A stretch of DNA of 64,000 nt from Micromonospora_H sonneratiae. Lineage in GTDB: Bacteria > Actinomycetota > Actinomycetes > Mycobacteriales > Micromonosporaceae. The notes beneath the pieces were generated by a model. The model was not told the DNA's origin and did no database searches. It saw nothing but the letters and a program-made list of their open reading frames with translations. Position numbers and translations under genes: made by a program. Positions 8,456 to 17,393 of the stretch are shown piece after piece (positions within the stretch are counted from its first letter, which is position 1; each line of letters begins with the position of its first letter). The DNA lies in the NCBI RefSeq assembly GCF_042679305.1, contig NZ_JBHTMP010000001.1, forward strand, positions 248,001 to 312,000, written 5' to 3'.

Positions 8456-9427
8456 TCACCGACCGCGCTGATCGATCTCCTCGACGAGCTGCGGCACCAC
8501 ATCGAAGAGGTCCCCCACCACCCCGAAGTCGGCGATCGAGAAGATCGGCGCTTCGCTGTCCTTGTTGATCGCCACGATCGTCTTGGCGGTCTGCATCCCG
8601 GCCCGGTGCTGGATCGCACCGGAGATGCCCACGGCAACATAGAGTTGCGGCGCGACGGTCTTACCGGTCTGGCCGACCTGGTGGGCATGCGGATACCAGC
8701 CCGAGTCGACGGCCGCACGGGACGCACCGACCGCACCGCCGAGAGCATCCGCCAACCGTTCGACCAGGCCGAAGCCATCGGCCGAGCCGAGCCCCCGACC
8801 TCCGGACACCACGATGGACGCCTCAGTCAGTTCGGGACGGCCGCTGGTGACCGCGCGGACCCGTTCGACGACCCGGACGGCCCGGTCACGATCCACGAAC
8901 GGCACACCGATCGCCACGATCCGGCTGGTGGCCGGGTTCTCGACGGGCTCCGCCGCGTTCGGTTTCACCGTGATGATCGGGGTGCCCCGGGTCACCGTCG
9001 AGGTCACGGAGAAGGTGGACGCGAAAGCGGCCTGGTACGCGACCGGCCCGGCGTCACCGGCCCGTACGTCCACCGCATCGGTGATCAGTCCGGACTCCAG
9101 CAGTACGGCCAGCCGGGCGGCGATCTCCTTGCCGTCCTTGGTGGAGGTCAGCAGCACGGCGGCCGGTGACGACTCCCGGACGATCTGGGCCAGTGCCCGG
9201 GCCCGGGGCGCGCTGCCGTAGTCGTCGAACTCACTGGCCCGCACCTGGTAGATGGTCGTGGCGCCGTACCGGCCCAGGATGTCGGTGACCTCGTCGATCT
9301 CGTCCCCGGGGCTGCTGAGCAGGACCGCCGCCGGCTCGCCCAGTCTGGCAGCGATCGCCAACAGTTCCAGTGTGGGCTTGCGTACCTTGCCCTCGGCAGT
9401 GTCGACGAGGATGAGCACCTCGGCCAT
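8456..9427 (-). CDS. etfA: Electron transfer flavoprotein, alpha subunit
   Basis: A subunit of the soluble FAD heterodimer that takes electrons from acyl-CoA dehydrogenases and passes them to the quinone pool. At 323 residues it has the family length, with the FAD-binding C-terminal segment VVSGGRGLG, then QVGQTGKTVAPQLYVAVGISGAIQH, then IVAINKD. The ATG at 9427 follows AAGGAGAAG; the longer frame upstream lacks support. It is the last gene of the minus-strand catabolic operon, 31 bp after etfB, and probably serves the acyl-CoA dehydrogenases encoded at 11.2-12.3 and 28.3-29.4 kb. Confidence 0.95.
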   Translation of the reverse strand: MAEVLILVDTAEGKVRKPTLELLAIAARLGEPAAVLLSSPGDEIDEVTDILGRYGATTIYQVRASEFDDYGSAPRARALAQIVRESSPAAVLLTSTKDGKEIAARLAVLLESGLITDAVDVRAGDAGPVAYQAAFASTFSVTSTVTRGTPIITVKPNAAEPVENPATSRIVAIGVPFVDRDRAVRVVERVRAVTSGRPELTEASIVVSGGRGLGSADGFGLVERLADALGGAVGASRAAVDSGWYPHAHQVGQTGKTVAPQLYVAVGISGAIQHRAGMQTAKTIVAINKDSEAPIFSIADFGVVGDLFDVVPQLVEEIDQRGR

Positions 9428-9458
9428 GACGGTCTTCTCCTTCGCGTACGCAGGCGGA

Positions 9459-10247
9459 TCAGATGAGCTTTTCCGAGGCGAGGAAACCGGCAAGCTGCCG
9501 ACCGCCGTCCCCCTCGTCCGGGACCAACCGGCCGGCCTGCCGGGCCGGTCGACGAGTGATCTGCTGTACCGAGGTGACCGAACCGGACCGCCCCACGACG
9601 GCCGGATCGAGGTCCAGGTCCGCCAACGACCAGGTGGTCACCGGCTTCTTCTTGGCCGCCATGATCCCCTTGAAGGAGGGGTACCGGGGCTCGCCGGACT
9701 GGTCGGTCACCGAGACGACGGCGGGCACGGCTGCCTCGAGTCGTTCGATGACACCGTCGCCCTCCCGCCGCGCCGACACGGTCGACTCGTCAGCAGTACC
9801 GAGGGTGAACTCGGTGACGAAGCTGAGTTGCGGGATCCCGAGCCGCTCGGCGACCATCGTGGGAAGCACCTGACCACCGCCGTCGGTGGAGGCCATCCCG
9901 CAGACCAGCAGGTCGAAGCCGATTTTCTCGGCCGCCCGGGCCAACACCCGCGAGGTGACCAGGTAGTCGGAACCGCGCAGTTCGTCGTCACAGACGTGGA
10001 CAGCCGCGTCGCCGCCCATGCTGAGTGCCTTCCGCAGGGCCGCCCCGGCCTCCGGCGGGCCCATCGTCAGGTACGTCACGTGCGTACCGACACCCGCCTC
10101 GACCTGCCGTAGGGCCTGCTCGACGGCGTATTCGTCCAGCTCCGACAGGACTCCCGGGACCGCGTCGCGTTCGGTGGTGAGGTCCTCGGTGAATCGCCGG
10201 TCCGCGGTAGCGTCCGGCACATATTTGATCAATACCAGGATCTTCAT
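9459..10247 (-). CDS. etfB: Electron transfer flavoprotein, beta subunit
   Basis: The AMP-binding partner of EtfA. Its 262 residues start MKILVLIKYVPD and contain the beta-subunit signature around VCGMASTDGGGQVLP. AGGAGAGAA lies before the ATG. The gene follows the CitE-type lyase gene by 36 bp and precedes etfA, so both subunits come from the same message. A dedicated ETF inside the operon suggests that oxidation by the acyl-CoA dehydrogenase carries heavy flux or needs its own acceptor. Confidence 0.95.
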   Translation of the reverse strand: MKILVLIKYVPDATADRRFTEDLTTERDAVPGVLSELDEYAVEQALRQVEAGVGTHVTYLTMGPPEAGAALRKALSMGGDAAVHVCDDELRGSDYLVTSRVLARAAEKIGFDLLVCGMASTDGGGQVLPTMVAERLGIPQLSFVTEFTLGTADESTVSARREGDGVIERLEAAVPAVVSVTDQSGEPRYPSFKGIMAAKKKPVTTWSLADLDLDPAVVGRSGSVTSVQQITRRPARQAGRLVPDEGDGGRQLAGFLASEKLI

Positions 10248-10283
10248 GGTTCTCTCCTAGTCGTCATGGCGACCGGGCAAGAC

Positions 10284-11159
10284 TCAGGCCTGCGCCCGGA
10301 CCAGGCCCAGGGTGCGACGGGCAGACCGGATGACCGCCTCGTCGATCATTCGACCGTTGGCGTCGAGGGTGACACCCGCACCGCTGTCGCGGGCCGCCGT
10401 CAACCGGTCGACGAGGTCCTGTGCCCGACGGATCTCGTCCGGTTCCGGGGTGAAGACCGCGTTCACGGTCGCGATCTGTGCCGGGTGGATGCAGGCCCGC
10501 CCCAGATATCCGAGGCGGTGCAACCGGCCGGTCGATGCGCTCAGTGCGTCGAGGTCGCGGAAGTCGGTGGTGACCGGGGCCACCGGTGGACCGATGCCGG
10601 CCGCCGCGCTCACGGTCACGACCAGGCTGCGGGCATAGAGGAACTCGGTACCCGCGTCGTCCGGGTGACCTGGCTGTACCCCCAGGTCAGCCGCCAGGTC
10701 GGCCTCCCCGAGGTGCAGGAAGGCAACTCGGGGAGCACGGGCGATCTCCCGTGCGGCCAGCAGACCGGCGGCGGTCTCGATCAGCGGGGCCACCACGACC
10801 GAGCCGATCGGCAACCCGGCGTCCTGCTCCGCCGTACCGATCAGCCGGTCGACCTCGACCAGTTCGTCGGCGTCGCCGACCTTCGGTACGCAGATCCCGG
10901 TCAGCCCGGCACCGGCTCCCACCACCGCGGCGATGTCGTCACCACGGCGGGGACCGCTGTTGACCCGTACCCAGATCTGCGGGGCGGACCCCGACCACTG
11001 CCCCACCCAGCGGGCCACCTCGGCGCGGGCCAGGTCCTTGCCCGCCTCGGCGACCGCGTCCTCCAGGTCCAGGATGATCGCGTCGGCCCCCGAGGCGACC
11101 GCCTTGGCGAAGCGGGCCGGGTTGTCGCCGGCGACGTACAGGTGACTGCGGGGCGTCAC
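10284..11159 (-). CDS. CitE-like CoA-ester lyase (HpcH/HpaI aldolase family)
   Basis: A 291-residue TIM-barrel enzyme of the CitE/L-malyl-CoA lyase group. Visible family marks are the start RSHLYVAGDNPARFAKA, the metal and substrate segment DAIILDLEDAV, WVRVNS, PKVGDADE, LIETAAGL and HLGEADLAADLG. These enzymes split beta-hydroxyacyl-CoAs such as malyl-, citramalyl- or beta-methylmalyl-CoA. With the CoA-transferase and MaoC hydratase of the same operon, citramalyl-CoA lyase is a reasonable but unproven guess. The GTG start overlaps the stop of the upstream acyl-CoA dehydrogenase gene by 4 bp (GTGA), indicating coupled translation. Confidence 0.85.
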   Translation of the reverse strand: MTPRSHLYVAGDNPARFAKAVASGADAIILDLEDAVAEAGKDLARAEVARWVGQWSGSAPQIWVRVNSGPRRGDDIAAVVGAGAGLTGICVPKVGDADELVEVDRLIGTAEQDAGLPIGSVVVAPLIETAAGLLAAREIARAPRVAFLHLGEADLAADLGVQPGHPDDAGTEFLYARSLVVTVSAAAGIGPPVAPVTTDFRDLDALSASTGRLHRLGYLGRACIHPAQIATVNAVFTPEPDEIRRAQDLVDRLTAARDSGAGVTLDANGRMIDEAVIRSARRTLGLVRAQA

Positions 11160-12319
11160 CGGACCTGTCCCTTGCCGGAGACCAGCGCCTTGGCGATGAC
11201 CGTACGCATGATGTCGTTGGTCCCCTCGCCGATGCTCATCAACGGCGCATCCCGGTACAGCCGTTCCACGACGTACTCGGTGGAGTAGCCGTACCCGCCG
11301 TGCACCCGCATCGACTCCAGCGATGCCTTGATGGCGACCTCGGAGGCGAAGTACTTCGCCATGCCGGCCTCCATGTCGACCCGGTTGCCGGCGTCGGCCC
11401 GGGACGCGGCCCAGTACGTCATCAGCCGCGCCGCCTGCAACTCGGTGGCGATGTCGGCGAGCTTGAGCTGGATGGCCTGGAAGTCCGCGATCGGCTTGCC
11501 GAACGCGGTACGGTTCTTCGCGTAGTCCAGGGCGGCGTCGAAGGCGGCCTGGGCGATGCCCACGCTGCGGGCGGCGATGTTGAGGCGGCCGATCTCCAGT
11601 CCGGAGAGGACCTGCTGCATCCCCCGGCCCTCGATCCCGCCGAGCAGGTTCGCCCGGGGCACCCGGACGTCCTGGAGTACGACCTCACAGGACTCGGTGC
11701 CCTTGTAGCCGAGCTTGCCGATGTCCCGGCTGACCGAGTAACCGGGCGAGTTCGCGTCCACGATCAGCACGCTCATGCCCCGATGGGCGGGGTCGGCGGT
11801 GGGATCGGTCTTGACCAGCACCGGCAGGACGTCCGCGTGCCGGGCGTTGGTGATCCACATCTTGGTGCCGTTGACGATGAAGTCGTCGCCGTCGGCCCGT
11901 GCGGTGGTGGTGATGCCCTGCAGGTCGGTGCCGGCCCCCGGCTCGGTCAGCCCGATGCCGGTACGGTGCTCGCCGCTGGCCAACTTCGGTAGGAACCGGG
12001 TCTTCTGCTCCTCCGTACCGTGCCTGGCGATCATCCAGCAGGACAGGTTGTGGCTGCCGAGAATGCCGGCGATCCCCATCCAGCCCCGGGCGATCTCCTC
12101 GTAGACGAGGGCAAACGAGACCATGTCCAGGCCGAGGCCACCGTACTCCTCGGGGGTGGTCATCCCGAACAGGCCGAGCCCGCGCAGTTGGTCGACGATC
12201 TCGGTCGGGTAGCGACCGGTGCGCTCCCACTCGGATGCGACCGGAATGATCTCCCGGTCGACGAACTCCCGCAGCGTGCTCCGGAAGGCCTTCTGTTGGT
12301 CGTCGAGGGTGAAGTCCAT
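11156..12319 (-). CDS. Acyl-CoA dehydrogenase
   Basis: A 387-residue FAD enzyme that introduces the alpha,beta double bond into an acyl-CoA. Family motifs run through its length: ALVYEEIARG, GIGLTEPGAGTD, GTKMWITNA, GYKGTESCEVVLQDVRVP, SMRVHGGYGYSTEYVVERLYRDA and IGEGTNDIMRTVIAKAL. The Glu in the IGEGT segment is in the place of the short-chain enzyme's catalytic base. It lies between the DUF35 gene and the CitE-like lyase gene and probably donates electrons to the ETF encoded downstream. The substrate is unknown. Confidence 0.93.
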   Translation of the reverse strand: MDFTLDDQQKAFRSTLREFVDREIIPVASEWERTGRYPTEIVDQLRGLGLFGMTTPEEYGGLGLDMVSFALVYEEIARGWMGIAGILGSHNLSCWMIARHGTEEQKTRFLPKLASGEHRTGIGLTEPGAGTDLQGITTTARADGDDFIVNGTKMWITNARHADVLPVLVKTDPTADPAHRGMSVLIVDANSPGYSVSRDIGKLGYKGTESCEVVLQDVRVPRANLLGGIEGRGMQQVLSGLEIGRLNIAARSVGIAQAAFDAALDYAKNRTAFGKPIADFQAIQLKLADIATELQAARLMTYWAASRADAGNRVDMEAGMAKYFASEVAIKASLESMRVHGGYGYSTEYVVERLYRDAPLMSIGEGTNDIMRTVIAKALVSGKGQVR

Positions 12320-12323
12320 GGGG

Positions 12324-12749
12324 TCAGTTCTCCTGGCGGGGGTCGGGTGCGTCGGCGAGATGGAAGATCGGTAGGTGGTGCCCGTCAGGCAGCGGTGACC
12401 AGCCCAGGGTGACCGGCCGATCGCAGCCGAGTTCGGCCTCGTCCGCTCCCTCGATCCGGGTGAGCAGCACCGGCCCGTCGTCGAGCCGGACCCGGGCGAT
12501 GACGTACGGCACGGTCACGCCAGACACCGGGGCGCGGTGCACCACCGTGAAGCTGTCGACGACACCGGCACCGGCACTCTGCACCCAACCGAGGTCGTCG
12601 TGGCCACAGCTGATGCAGACGGCCCGGGGATAGTGCTGGCTGGACCGGCACCGCCGGCAGGTCTGCAACAGCAGCCGGCGCTCCCGGGTGGCCGCCCACC
12701 ACGGCTCGGTGACCTCGTCCGGCACCGGCAACGGAAAACCCGAACTCAT
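12324..12749 (-). CDS. Zn-ribbon/OB-fold protein (DUF35), partner of the thiolase-like protein
   Basis: A 141-residue protein with an N-terminal rubredoxin-like zinc ribbon (CRRCRS followed by CISCG) and a C-terminal OB fold (VVDSFTVVHR, PYVIARVRLDDGPVLLTRI). Such DUF35 proteins form complexes with thiolase-superfamily enzymes and help bind acyl-CoA. The start at 12749 overlaps the stop of the thiolase-like gene (ATGA), so the two are made together. The longer open frame upstream is an antisense-like extension over the thiolase gene and is not used. Confidence 0.85.
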   Translation of the reverse strand: MSSGFPLPVPDEVTEPWWAATRERRLLLQTCRRCRSSQHYPRAVCISCGHDDLGWVQSAGAGVVDSFTVVHRAPVSGVTVPYVIARVRLDDGPVLLTRIEGADEAELGCDRPVTLGWSPLPDGHHLPIFHLADAPDPRQEN

Positions 12750-13891
12750 CGGTCCACCCCCAGGATCACCGTCGCGTGGGCGGAGAGGATGCCGCCGGTG
12801 CCGTGGGCCAGCGCCACCTGCGCGCCGGGGACCTGGCGGACGCCGGCCTCGCCCCGCAACTGCCGTACCGCCTCCACCAGCAGCAGCACCCCGAACTGCC
12901 CGGGGTGGCAATAGGACAGTCCGCCGCCGCTGGTGTTGAGGCCGAGGTCCCCACCGGGGCGTACCCGGTCGGAGGCGACCAGGTGGGCCGCCTCGCCGGG
13001 CGCACAGAAGCCGAGCGCCTCCAGGCTGAGCAGCACCGTGATGGTGAACGAGTCGTACAACTGGATGACGTCGACGTCGGCCGGGGTCAGGCCAGCCCGG
13101 ACAAATGCCGTCCGGCCGCTGGCCACGGCGCCGGTGGGCAGCAGGGCGGCCTGACTCATCGACGTGTTGGTGGTCGACTCGCCGTAGCCGAGCAGCCGTA
13201 CCGGCGGTCGACGCAGGTGCCGTGCCCGGTCCAGGGAGGTGACCACGACCGCGCCGCCGCCGTCGGTGACCAGGCAACAGTCGGCGGTGGTCAACGGGCT
13301 GGAGACCATCGGCGAGGTCAGCACGTCCTCGACGGTCAGCGGACCGGCGGCGTAGCGGAACGCCGCCGGGTTGAGCTGCGCCCACTGCCGGGCCAGGACG
13401 GCGACCTGGGCCAGGTCGGCCCGGTCGAGCCCGTACTCGTACAGGTAACGCTGGGCGGCCATCGCGTAGTACGAGATCGGGTAGAGCGGTCCGTACGGGG
13501 CTTCGAACTGGGCCTCCGGGGTGTGCGCCTCGTAGGCTCCGCCCAGCTTCCGGGACCGGGCCGACCGCTGGTTGGAGGCGAACGAGATGACCACCGTGCT
13601 GGCCTGTCCGGCCGCGATCGCCTGGGCGGCCCGGGCGAGGTACATCTCGTAGGCGCATCCCCCGGCGAAGGTGGAGTCGGTCCAGCCGGGGGTCAGGCCC
13701 AGGTACTCGGCCACCTGGGTGGCCGAGAACCGGGACACGCCGCTCGTGGCGACGCCGTCGACGTCGGCCAGGGTCAGGCCGGCGTCGTCGAGAGCCCGGG
13801 TGATCGCCTGGGCCTGTAGACCCAGGATCGAACGGTTGGTGATCCCGAGGTCGGATTCGGCGACACCCACGATCGCCACATCCGTACTCAT
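12746..13891 (-). CDS. Thiolase-superfamily protein (lipid-transfer/Ltp2 aldolase type)
   Basis: A 381-residue thiolase fold. A Cys is present at the nucleophile region (FAGGCAYEMYLARAA) and the C-terminal loop is ALAHGTGG. The segment LYDSFTI with a following ALGF, and NTSGGGLS, match the SCP-x/Ltp group, in which the Tyr of YDxFT acts in retro-aldol cleavage in Ltp2. It sits between a pair of half-size MaoC hydratase genes and a DUF35 gene, the gene order of ChsH1-ChsH2-Ltp2 of sterol side-chain degradation. It could therefore be a thiolase or a retro-aldolase. Start and stop both overlap their neighbours by 4 bp. Confidence 0.8.
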   Translation of the reverse strand: MSTDVAIVGVAESDLGITNRSILGLQAQAITRALDDAGLTLADVDGVATSGVSRFSATQVAEYLGLTPGWTDSTFAGGCAYEMYLARAAQAIAAGQASTVVISFASNQRSARSRKLGGAYEAHTPEAQFEAPYGPLYPISYYAMAAQRYLYEYGLDRADLAQVAVLARQWAQLNPAAFRYAAGPLTVEDVLTSPMVSSPLTTADCCLVTDGGGAVVVTSLDRARHLRRPPVRLLGYGESTTNTSMSQAALLPTGAVASGRTAFVRAGLTPADVDVIQLYDSFTITVLLSLEALGFCAPGEAAHLVASDRVRPGGDLGLNTSGGGLSYCHPGQFGVLLLVEAVRQLRGEAGVRQVPGAQVALAHGTGGILSAHATVILGVDR

Positions 13892-14319
13892 GCCAGGCTC
13901 ACCAGGGCGTCGCTGGTGGCGGCCACCGCGACGGTCGCGCCCTCCGTGTCGACGATGACGACGCGCAGCTTGACGGTGATGTCCGGTCCTTCGCTGGGCT
14001 CGGTCGCCCCTTCGCACCGTACGGTCTGCCCGGCCAGCACCGGGGTGGTGAACCGGAACGCCAGCCGGCGCAGCACGGCCCGGGGTCCCAGCCAGTCCTG
14101 GAGACACTCGGCCAGCAGCGCGCCGAGTACCTGGCCGTCCACCACGGGGGCGGTGAACCCCGCCGACCGTACGAACGGCAGGTCGTAGTGCAGCCGGTGC
14201 CAGTCCCACGTCGCCCCGGCGTAGGCGATCATGTCGGGTAGTTCGATCCGGCGGATCAGTGGCGGCACGGCGACGCCACCGGCCCGGAGCCGGACCGCGT
14301 CCGGGGTGGAGGTCATCAC
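13888..14319 (-). CDS. MaoC-like hydratase, half-size subunit
   Basis: A 143-residue single hot-dog domain. The hydratase motif is visible as YAGATWDWHRLHYD, with the Asp and His expected to activate water, followed by PVVDGQVLGALL. Half-size MaoC proteins work as homo- or heterodimers; the preceding gene encodes another, so a heterodimer that hydrates an enoyl-CoA is likely. The start can be GTG at 14319 (4-bp overlap with the upstream stop) or ATG at 14316; either gives almost the same protein. Confidence 0.82.
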   Translation of the reverse strand: MMTSTPDAVRLRAGGVAVPPLIRRIELPDMIAYAGATWDWHRLHYDLPFVRSAGFTAPVVDGQVLGALLAECLQDWLGPRAVLRRLAFRFTTPVLAGQTVRCEGATEPSEGPDITVKLRVVIVDTEGATVAVAATSDALVSLA

Positions 14320-14825
14320 TCGGCTCCTGTCGCGGCGTAGATCAGGGTTTCGACGTTGACCGCCAGCAGGGTGTCGTGCTGGTCCCGGTAGCTGGCCTCC
14401 GAGGAGACGATCAACATCTGTCGACCGCCCCGGTTGGTGCGTTCCTGCATGTCGGCCAGCCGCCAGGTGACGTGCAGTACGGTGTCCGGCCCGGCCGCCT
14501 GGTGGAACGTGTACGTGTTGCCGCCCCGGACCAGGCTGGTGCCGGGCACGTCCAGGTCCCAGCTGTGGCCGGCGTAGCCGACGTCGTCGCGGGGCAGGCC
14601 CGCGTACTGGTTCGTCTCGAAGATCAGCGTCGGCGGGACGACCACGTCGGAATGGCCGTGCCGGCGGGCGTACTCCGCGTCGGTGTACAGCGGATTGTCG
14701 TCGCCGACGGCCAGCGCGAAGTAGCGGATCGCGGCTCGGCCGATCTCCTCCGGCGCGGTGTAGGTGCGGGTCTCGCCGATCCGCGCCCGCAACGCGTCGG
14801 TCAACAGTCCGGTTTGCTCAGTCAC
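14316..14825 (-). CDS. MaoC N-terminal-type dehydratase domain protein
   Basis: A 169-residue protein of the FAS1-type dehydratase (MaoC_dehydrat_N) group: IRYFALAVGDDNPLYTDAEYA, VVPPTLIFE and RGGNTYTFH are recognisable. Such proteins often lack the full catalytic pair and serve as the substrate-binding half beside a catalytic MaoC subunit, as ChsH2 does for ChsH1. The gene overlaps the Rid gene upstream by 8 bp and the MaoC half downstream by 1-4 bp. Confidence 0.82.
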   Translation of the reverse strand: MTEQTGLLTDALRARIGETRTYTAPEEIGRAAIRYFALAVGDDNPLYTDAEYARRHGHSDVVVPPTLIFETNQYAGLPRDDVGYAGHSWDLDVPGTSLVRGGNTYTFHQAAGPDTVLHVTWRLADMQERTNRGGRQMLIVSSEASYRDQHDTLLAVNVETLIYAATGAE

Positions 14826-16011
14826 TGGTGAGCACCGCCATCGGGTCGACCTCGATCAGGAACTCGGGCCGCAGCAGTCCCGCGCAGATCGCACCGGTCG
14901 AGGCCGGCCACGGCGCGCGTAGCAGCCGCTCCCGTACCGCCGCAACGCCCCGGTAGTCGGCCAGGCCCTCCGGGCAGACGTACTCGATGGTCTTGACCAG
15001 GTGCTCCGGTCCGGCACCGGCGGCGGCGAGGACCTTCAGGATCGACTCGTAGGTGTACTCGGTCTGGGCGATCACGTCCCCCGGGTACACCGCCTGCTGG
15101 GTCTCGGGGTCGAGGGCGGCGAAGCCGGACATGAACAGGGTACGACCGGCGCGTACCGCCGGGTTGTAGGTGAGCGTGTCGTACCGGGACCAGCCGGGGT
15201 TCACCGCGACCGGCCGGTGCCGGGAGGCGATGACGTCGATGGCCACCAGCACTCCGGGGGCGTGCAACCGGTCCATCAGGATGCCGGCCGCGCCCGGGTA
15301 GACCGGGCCGAGCAGTTCCTGACGCGGCCGGCCGGTACGCCGGTAGACGTCGCGGGTCGCGGGGGTGCTGAAGTCGACGGTTTTGACGACGTGGCTGAGG
15401 TCGAGCCCGACCTGCTCCAGCAGGCTGCCGGCCCGCTCCAGGCAGTACCGGTACTGCCCGCCGAAGTCGCCCTCGGCGACGATCTCGCCGTTGTCGTCGA
15501 TCGGCAGCATGGTCGGCAGGTAGACGGTTCCGTCGCCGCCCTCCCGTACGGTGTCGCGCCGCAGACCGCCGTCGTCACCGACGATGAGCGGGGTGCCCCC
15601 GCCCCGGGTCGCGGTGACCTCGATCTCGATGAAGGCGGCCGGGCGCAGTAGCCGGTCGACGGCGACCGTGACGACCGTGGGGCGGTGCTCGCCGAAGATC
15701 CGCTGGCGGACCTCGACCGCCTCCTGGTAGTGGTCGAGGCCGGCCCGGGTCACGTTCTCGACGACCCGTACGACGTCACCGTAGTCGAGCCCGGCTGCCG
15801 CCAGGATCGCGCCGATCTTGGCGTACGCGGTCTCGGTCTGCTCCCCCATCCCGCCCCTGACCACGATCCGCTGGCTCTGCGGGTCGTACTCGGAGGCCGA
15901 GTGCCCGGACAGCCAGGCGGTGGTGTCGTCGGTCAGCCCGAGCGAGAACGTGTACCCGTCGTATCGGAACCAGGGGAAGCTCTCCGGGCGAATGTCGCGC
16001 ACGGCTGTCAT
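14818..16011 (-). CDS. Protein with three RidA/YjgF-like domains
   Basis: RidA proteins are about 130 residues and hydrolyse reactive enamines or imines. This 397-residue chain shows three successive repeats: one from about 20 to 135 (AWLSGHSASE, then QTETAYAKIGAILAAAGLDYGDVVRV), a weaker one from about 160 to 265 (GQYRYCLERAGSLLEQVGLDLSHVVKT) and one from about 280 to 397 (LFMSGFAALD, then QTEYTYESILKVLAAAGAGPEHLVKT). The fused array mimics the natural RidA trimer. In this operon it may remove an unstable nitrogenous or enol intermediate; that role is inferred. Confidence 0.85.
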   Translation of the reverse strand: MTAVRDIRPESFPWFRYDGYTFSLGLTDDTTAWLSGHSASEYDPQSQRIVVRGGMGEQTETAYAKIGAILAAAGLDYGDVVRVVENVTRAGLDHYQEAVEVRQRIFGEHRPTVVTVAVDRLLRPAAFIEIEVTATRGGGTPLIVGDDGGLRRDTVREGGDGTVYLPTMLPIDDNGEIVAEGDFGGQYRYCLERAGSLLEQVGLDLSHVVKTVDFSTPATRDVYRRTGRPRQELLGPVYPGAAGILMDRLHAPGVLVAIDVIASRHRPVAVNPGWSRYDTLTYNPAVRAGRTLFMSGFAALDPETQQAVYPGDVIAQTEYTYESILKVLAAAGAGPEHLVKTIEYVCPEGLADYRGVAAVRERLLRAPWPASTGAICAGLLRPEFLIEVDPMAVLTSD

Positions 16012-17393
16012 GCGGGGTCTCCTTCTCGTGCGATCTCGGTCACGAGCCTGTTGATGCGTTCGATGTCGACCTGCTGCTCGAGCGTGAGGAGCAGGTCCGC
16101 GAGTTCGGTGACGGCGGGATGGTCGCCACAGTTGGCCCGGAACTTGTCGACCAGTTCCCGCTCGGTCAGGGGCGTGTTCGGACCACCCCGGCTGCCGGTG
16201 ACCTCGCCCCGCGAGATCCGGCCGTCGGACAGCCGGATCTCGGCCCGGCCGGGCGCGTCAGCGGCGGGACCGTCACGCAGGGCGGCGACCCGTACCTCGA
16301 CCCGGTCTGCGGTGGCCGCCACCTCGGGCCGGGCGATGGACGCGGCGGTATAGGTCCGTACGGTGATCGCGCCGTCGTGCAGTAGCGCGGCGACGCTCCA
16401 CGGCAACGAGAACTTCGCGTCGTACGCGGTACGGGGCTGGACCTTCTCCGGGCCGTCACCGCAGACGATCGCGGCGCTGTCCGGATTTACCCAGACGGTG
16501 ATCTGCTCGATGTCGACCGGCTCGATCCGGTCGCCGGACACCGCTGCCGCGACCGCGTCGAGGGTGACGTGGATGAGCTGGCAGGCCGGGTACGGCTTGA
16601 TGGTGATCGCCAGGGTCTCCCAGCGTTGCCCGAGTTCTCCGGTGACGCGGCTCGGGTCGGCGGGTCGGGCCGACAGGGTCGCGTAGAGCCCGTTACGTCC
16701 CTCGATGGCGGTGTCCGGGCCGCTGGCCCCGGCTGCCGCCAGCCGGGCGGCGATGATCCCGTTCATCGAGGCCAGTCCCGGGTGCAGGGTCTTGGTGTCG
16801 GCCCCGGTGTCGAGGAACTCCAGCAGGCCACCGCTGGTCGATCCGGCGATGCCGACCGCGTCGACCAGCACCTCGGCGGGCAGGTCGAGCAGCTTACCGG
16901 CGACCAGGGCGGCGCTGACGGTGCCGCAGACCGAGGTGGCGTGCATTCCCCGGGTGTGGAAGCCGTGCGGGCTACCGGCACCGAGCCGGCAGACGCTCTC
17001 GTAGCCGGCGACCGCCGCCAGCAGGATTTCCGCACCGGTGGCACCGGTCTGCTGTCCCACGGCGAACGCCGCCGGTAGGGTCACCGCAGTGGCGTGCACC
17101 AGCCCACCGGCATGGGTGTCGTCGAAGTCGAGCGCGTGGACCAGCACCCCGGTGGCCAGTGCGGCAGCCGGCGCGGAGAGCAGGTCGCTGCTGGTGAGCG
17201 GGGTCGCCTCGGCGGGACCACCGAGAGCCGCTGCCACTACGGTGGCGGGTCTTCCGGCTCCGTACCGGCTGGCGGCAACCGCGGTGCCGACTCCGTCGAG
17301 CAGGTGCTGCTTGGCCCGGGTCGCGACGGCGTCGGGCACCTCGGCCGGGCGCAGCCCGCGTACCCAGCCGGCAAGTTCGCTGGCCACGCTCAT
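16008..17393 (-). CDS. MmgE/PrpD family protein
   Basis: A 461-residue member of the family of 2-methylcitrate dehydratase, cis-aconitate decarboxylase and iminodisuccinate epimerase. Family features are HLLDGVGTAVAASRYG near the start, LVHALDFDDTH (about residue 80), the helical middle with NGIIAARLAAAGASGP, and KPYPACQLIH. The ATG at 17393 shares one base with the stop of the CoA-transferase gene (TGATG). The reaction is unknown. With a CoA-transferase, MaoC and CitE-like lyase in the operon, a branched C5/C6 polycarboxylate is a fair guess. Confidence 0.85.
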   Translation of the reverse strand: MSVASELAGWVRGLRPAEVPDAVATRAKQHLLDGVGTAVAASRYGAGRPATVVAAALGGPAEATPLTSSDLLSAPAAALATGVLVHALDFDDTHAGGLVHATAVTLPAAFAVGQQTGATGAEILLAAVAGYESVCRLGAGSPHGFHTRGMHATSVCGTVSAALVAGKLLDLPAEVLVDAVGIAGSTSGGLLEFLDTGADTKTLHPGLASMNGIIAARLAAAGASGPDTAIEGRNGLYATLSARPADPSRVTGELGQRWETLAITIKPYPACQLIHVTLDAVAAAVSGDRIEPVDIEQITVWVNPDSAAIVCGDGPEKVQPRTAYDAKFSLPWSVAALLHDGAITVRTYTAASIARPEVAATADRVEVRVAALRDGPAADAPGRAEIRLSDGRISRGEVTGSRGGPNTPLTERELVDKFRANCGDHPAVTELADLLLTLEQQVDIERINRLVTEIAREGDPA

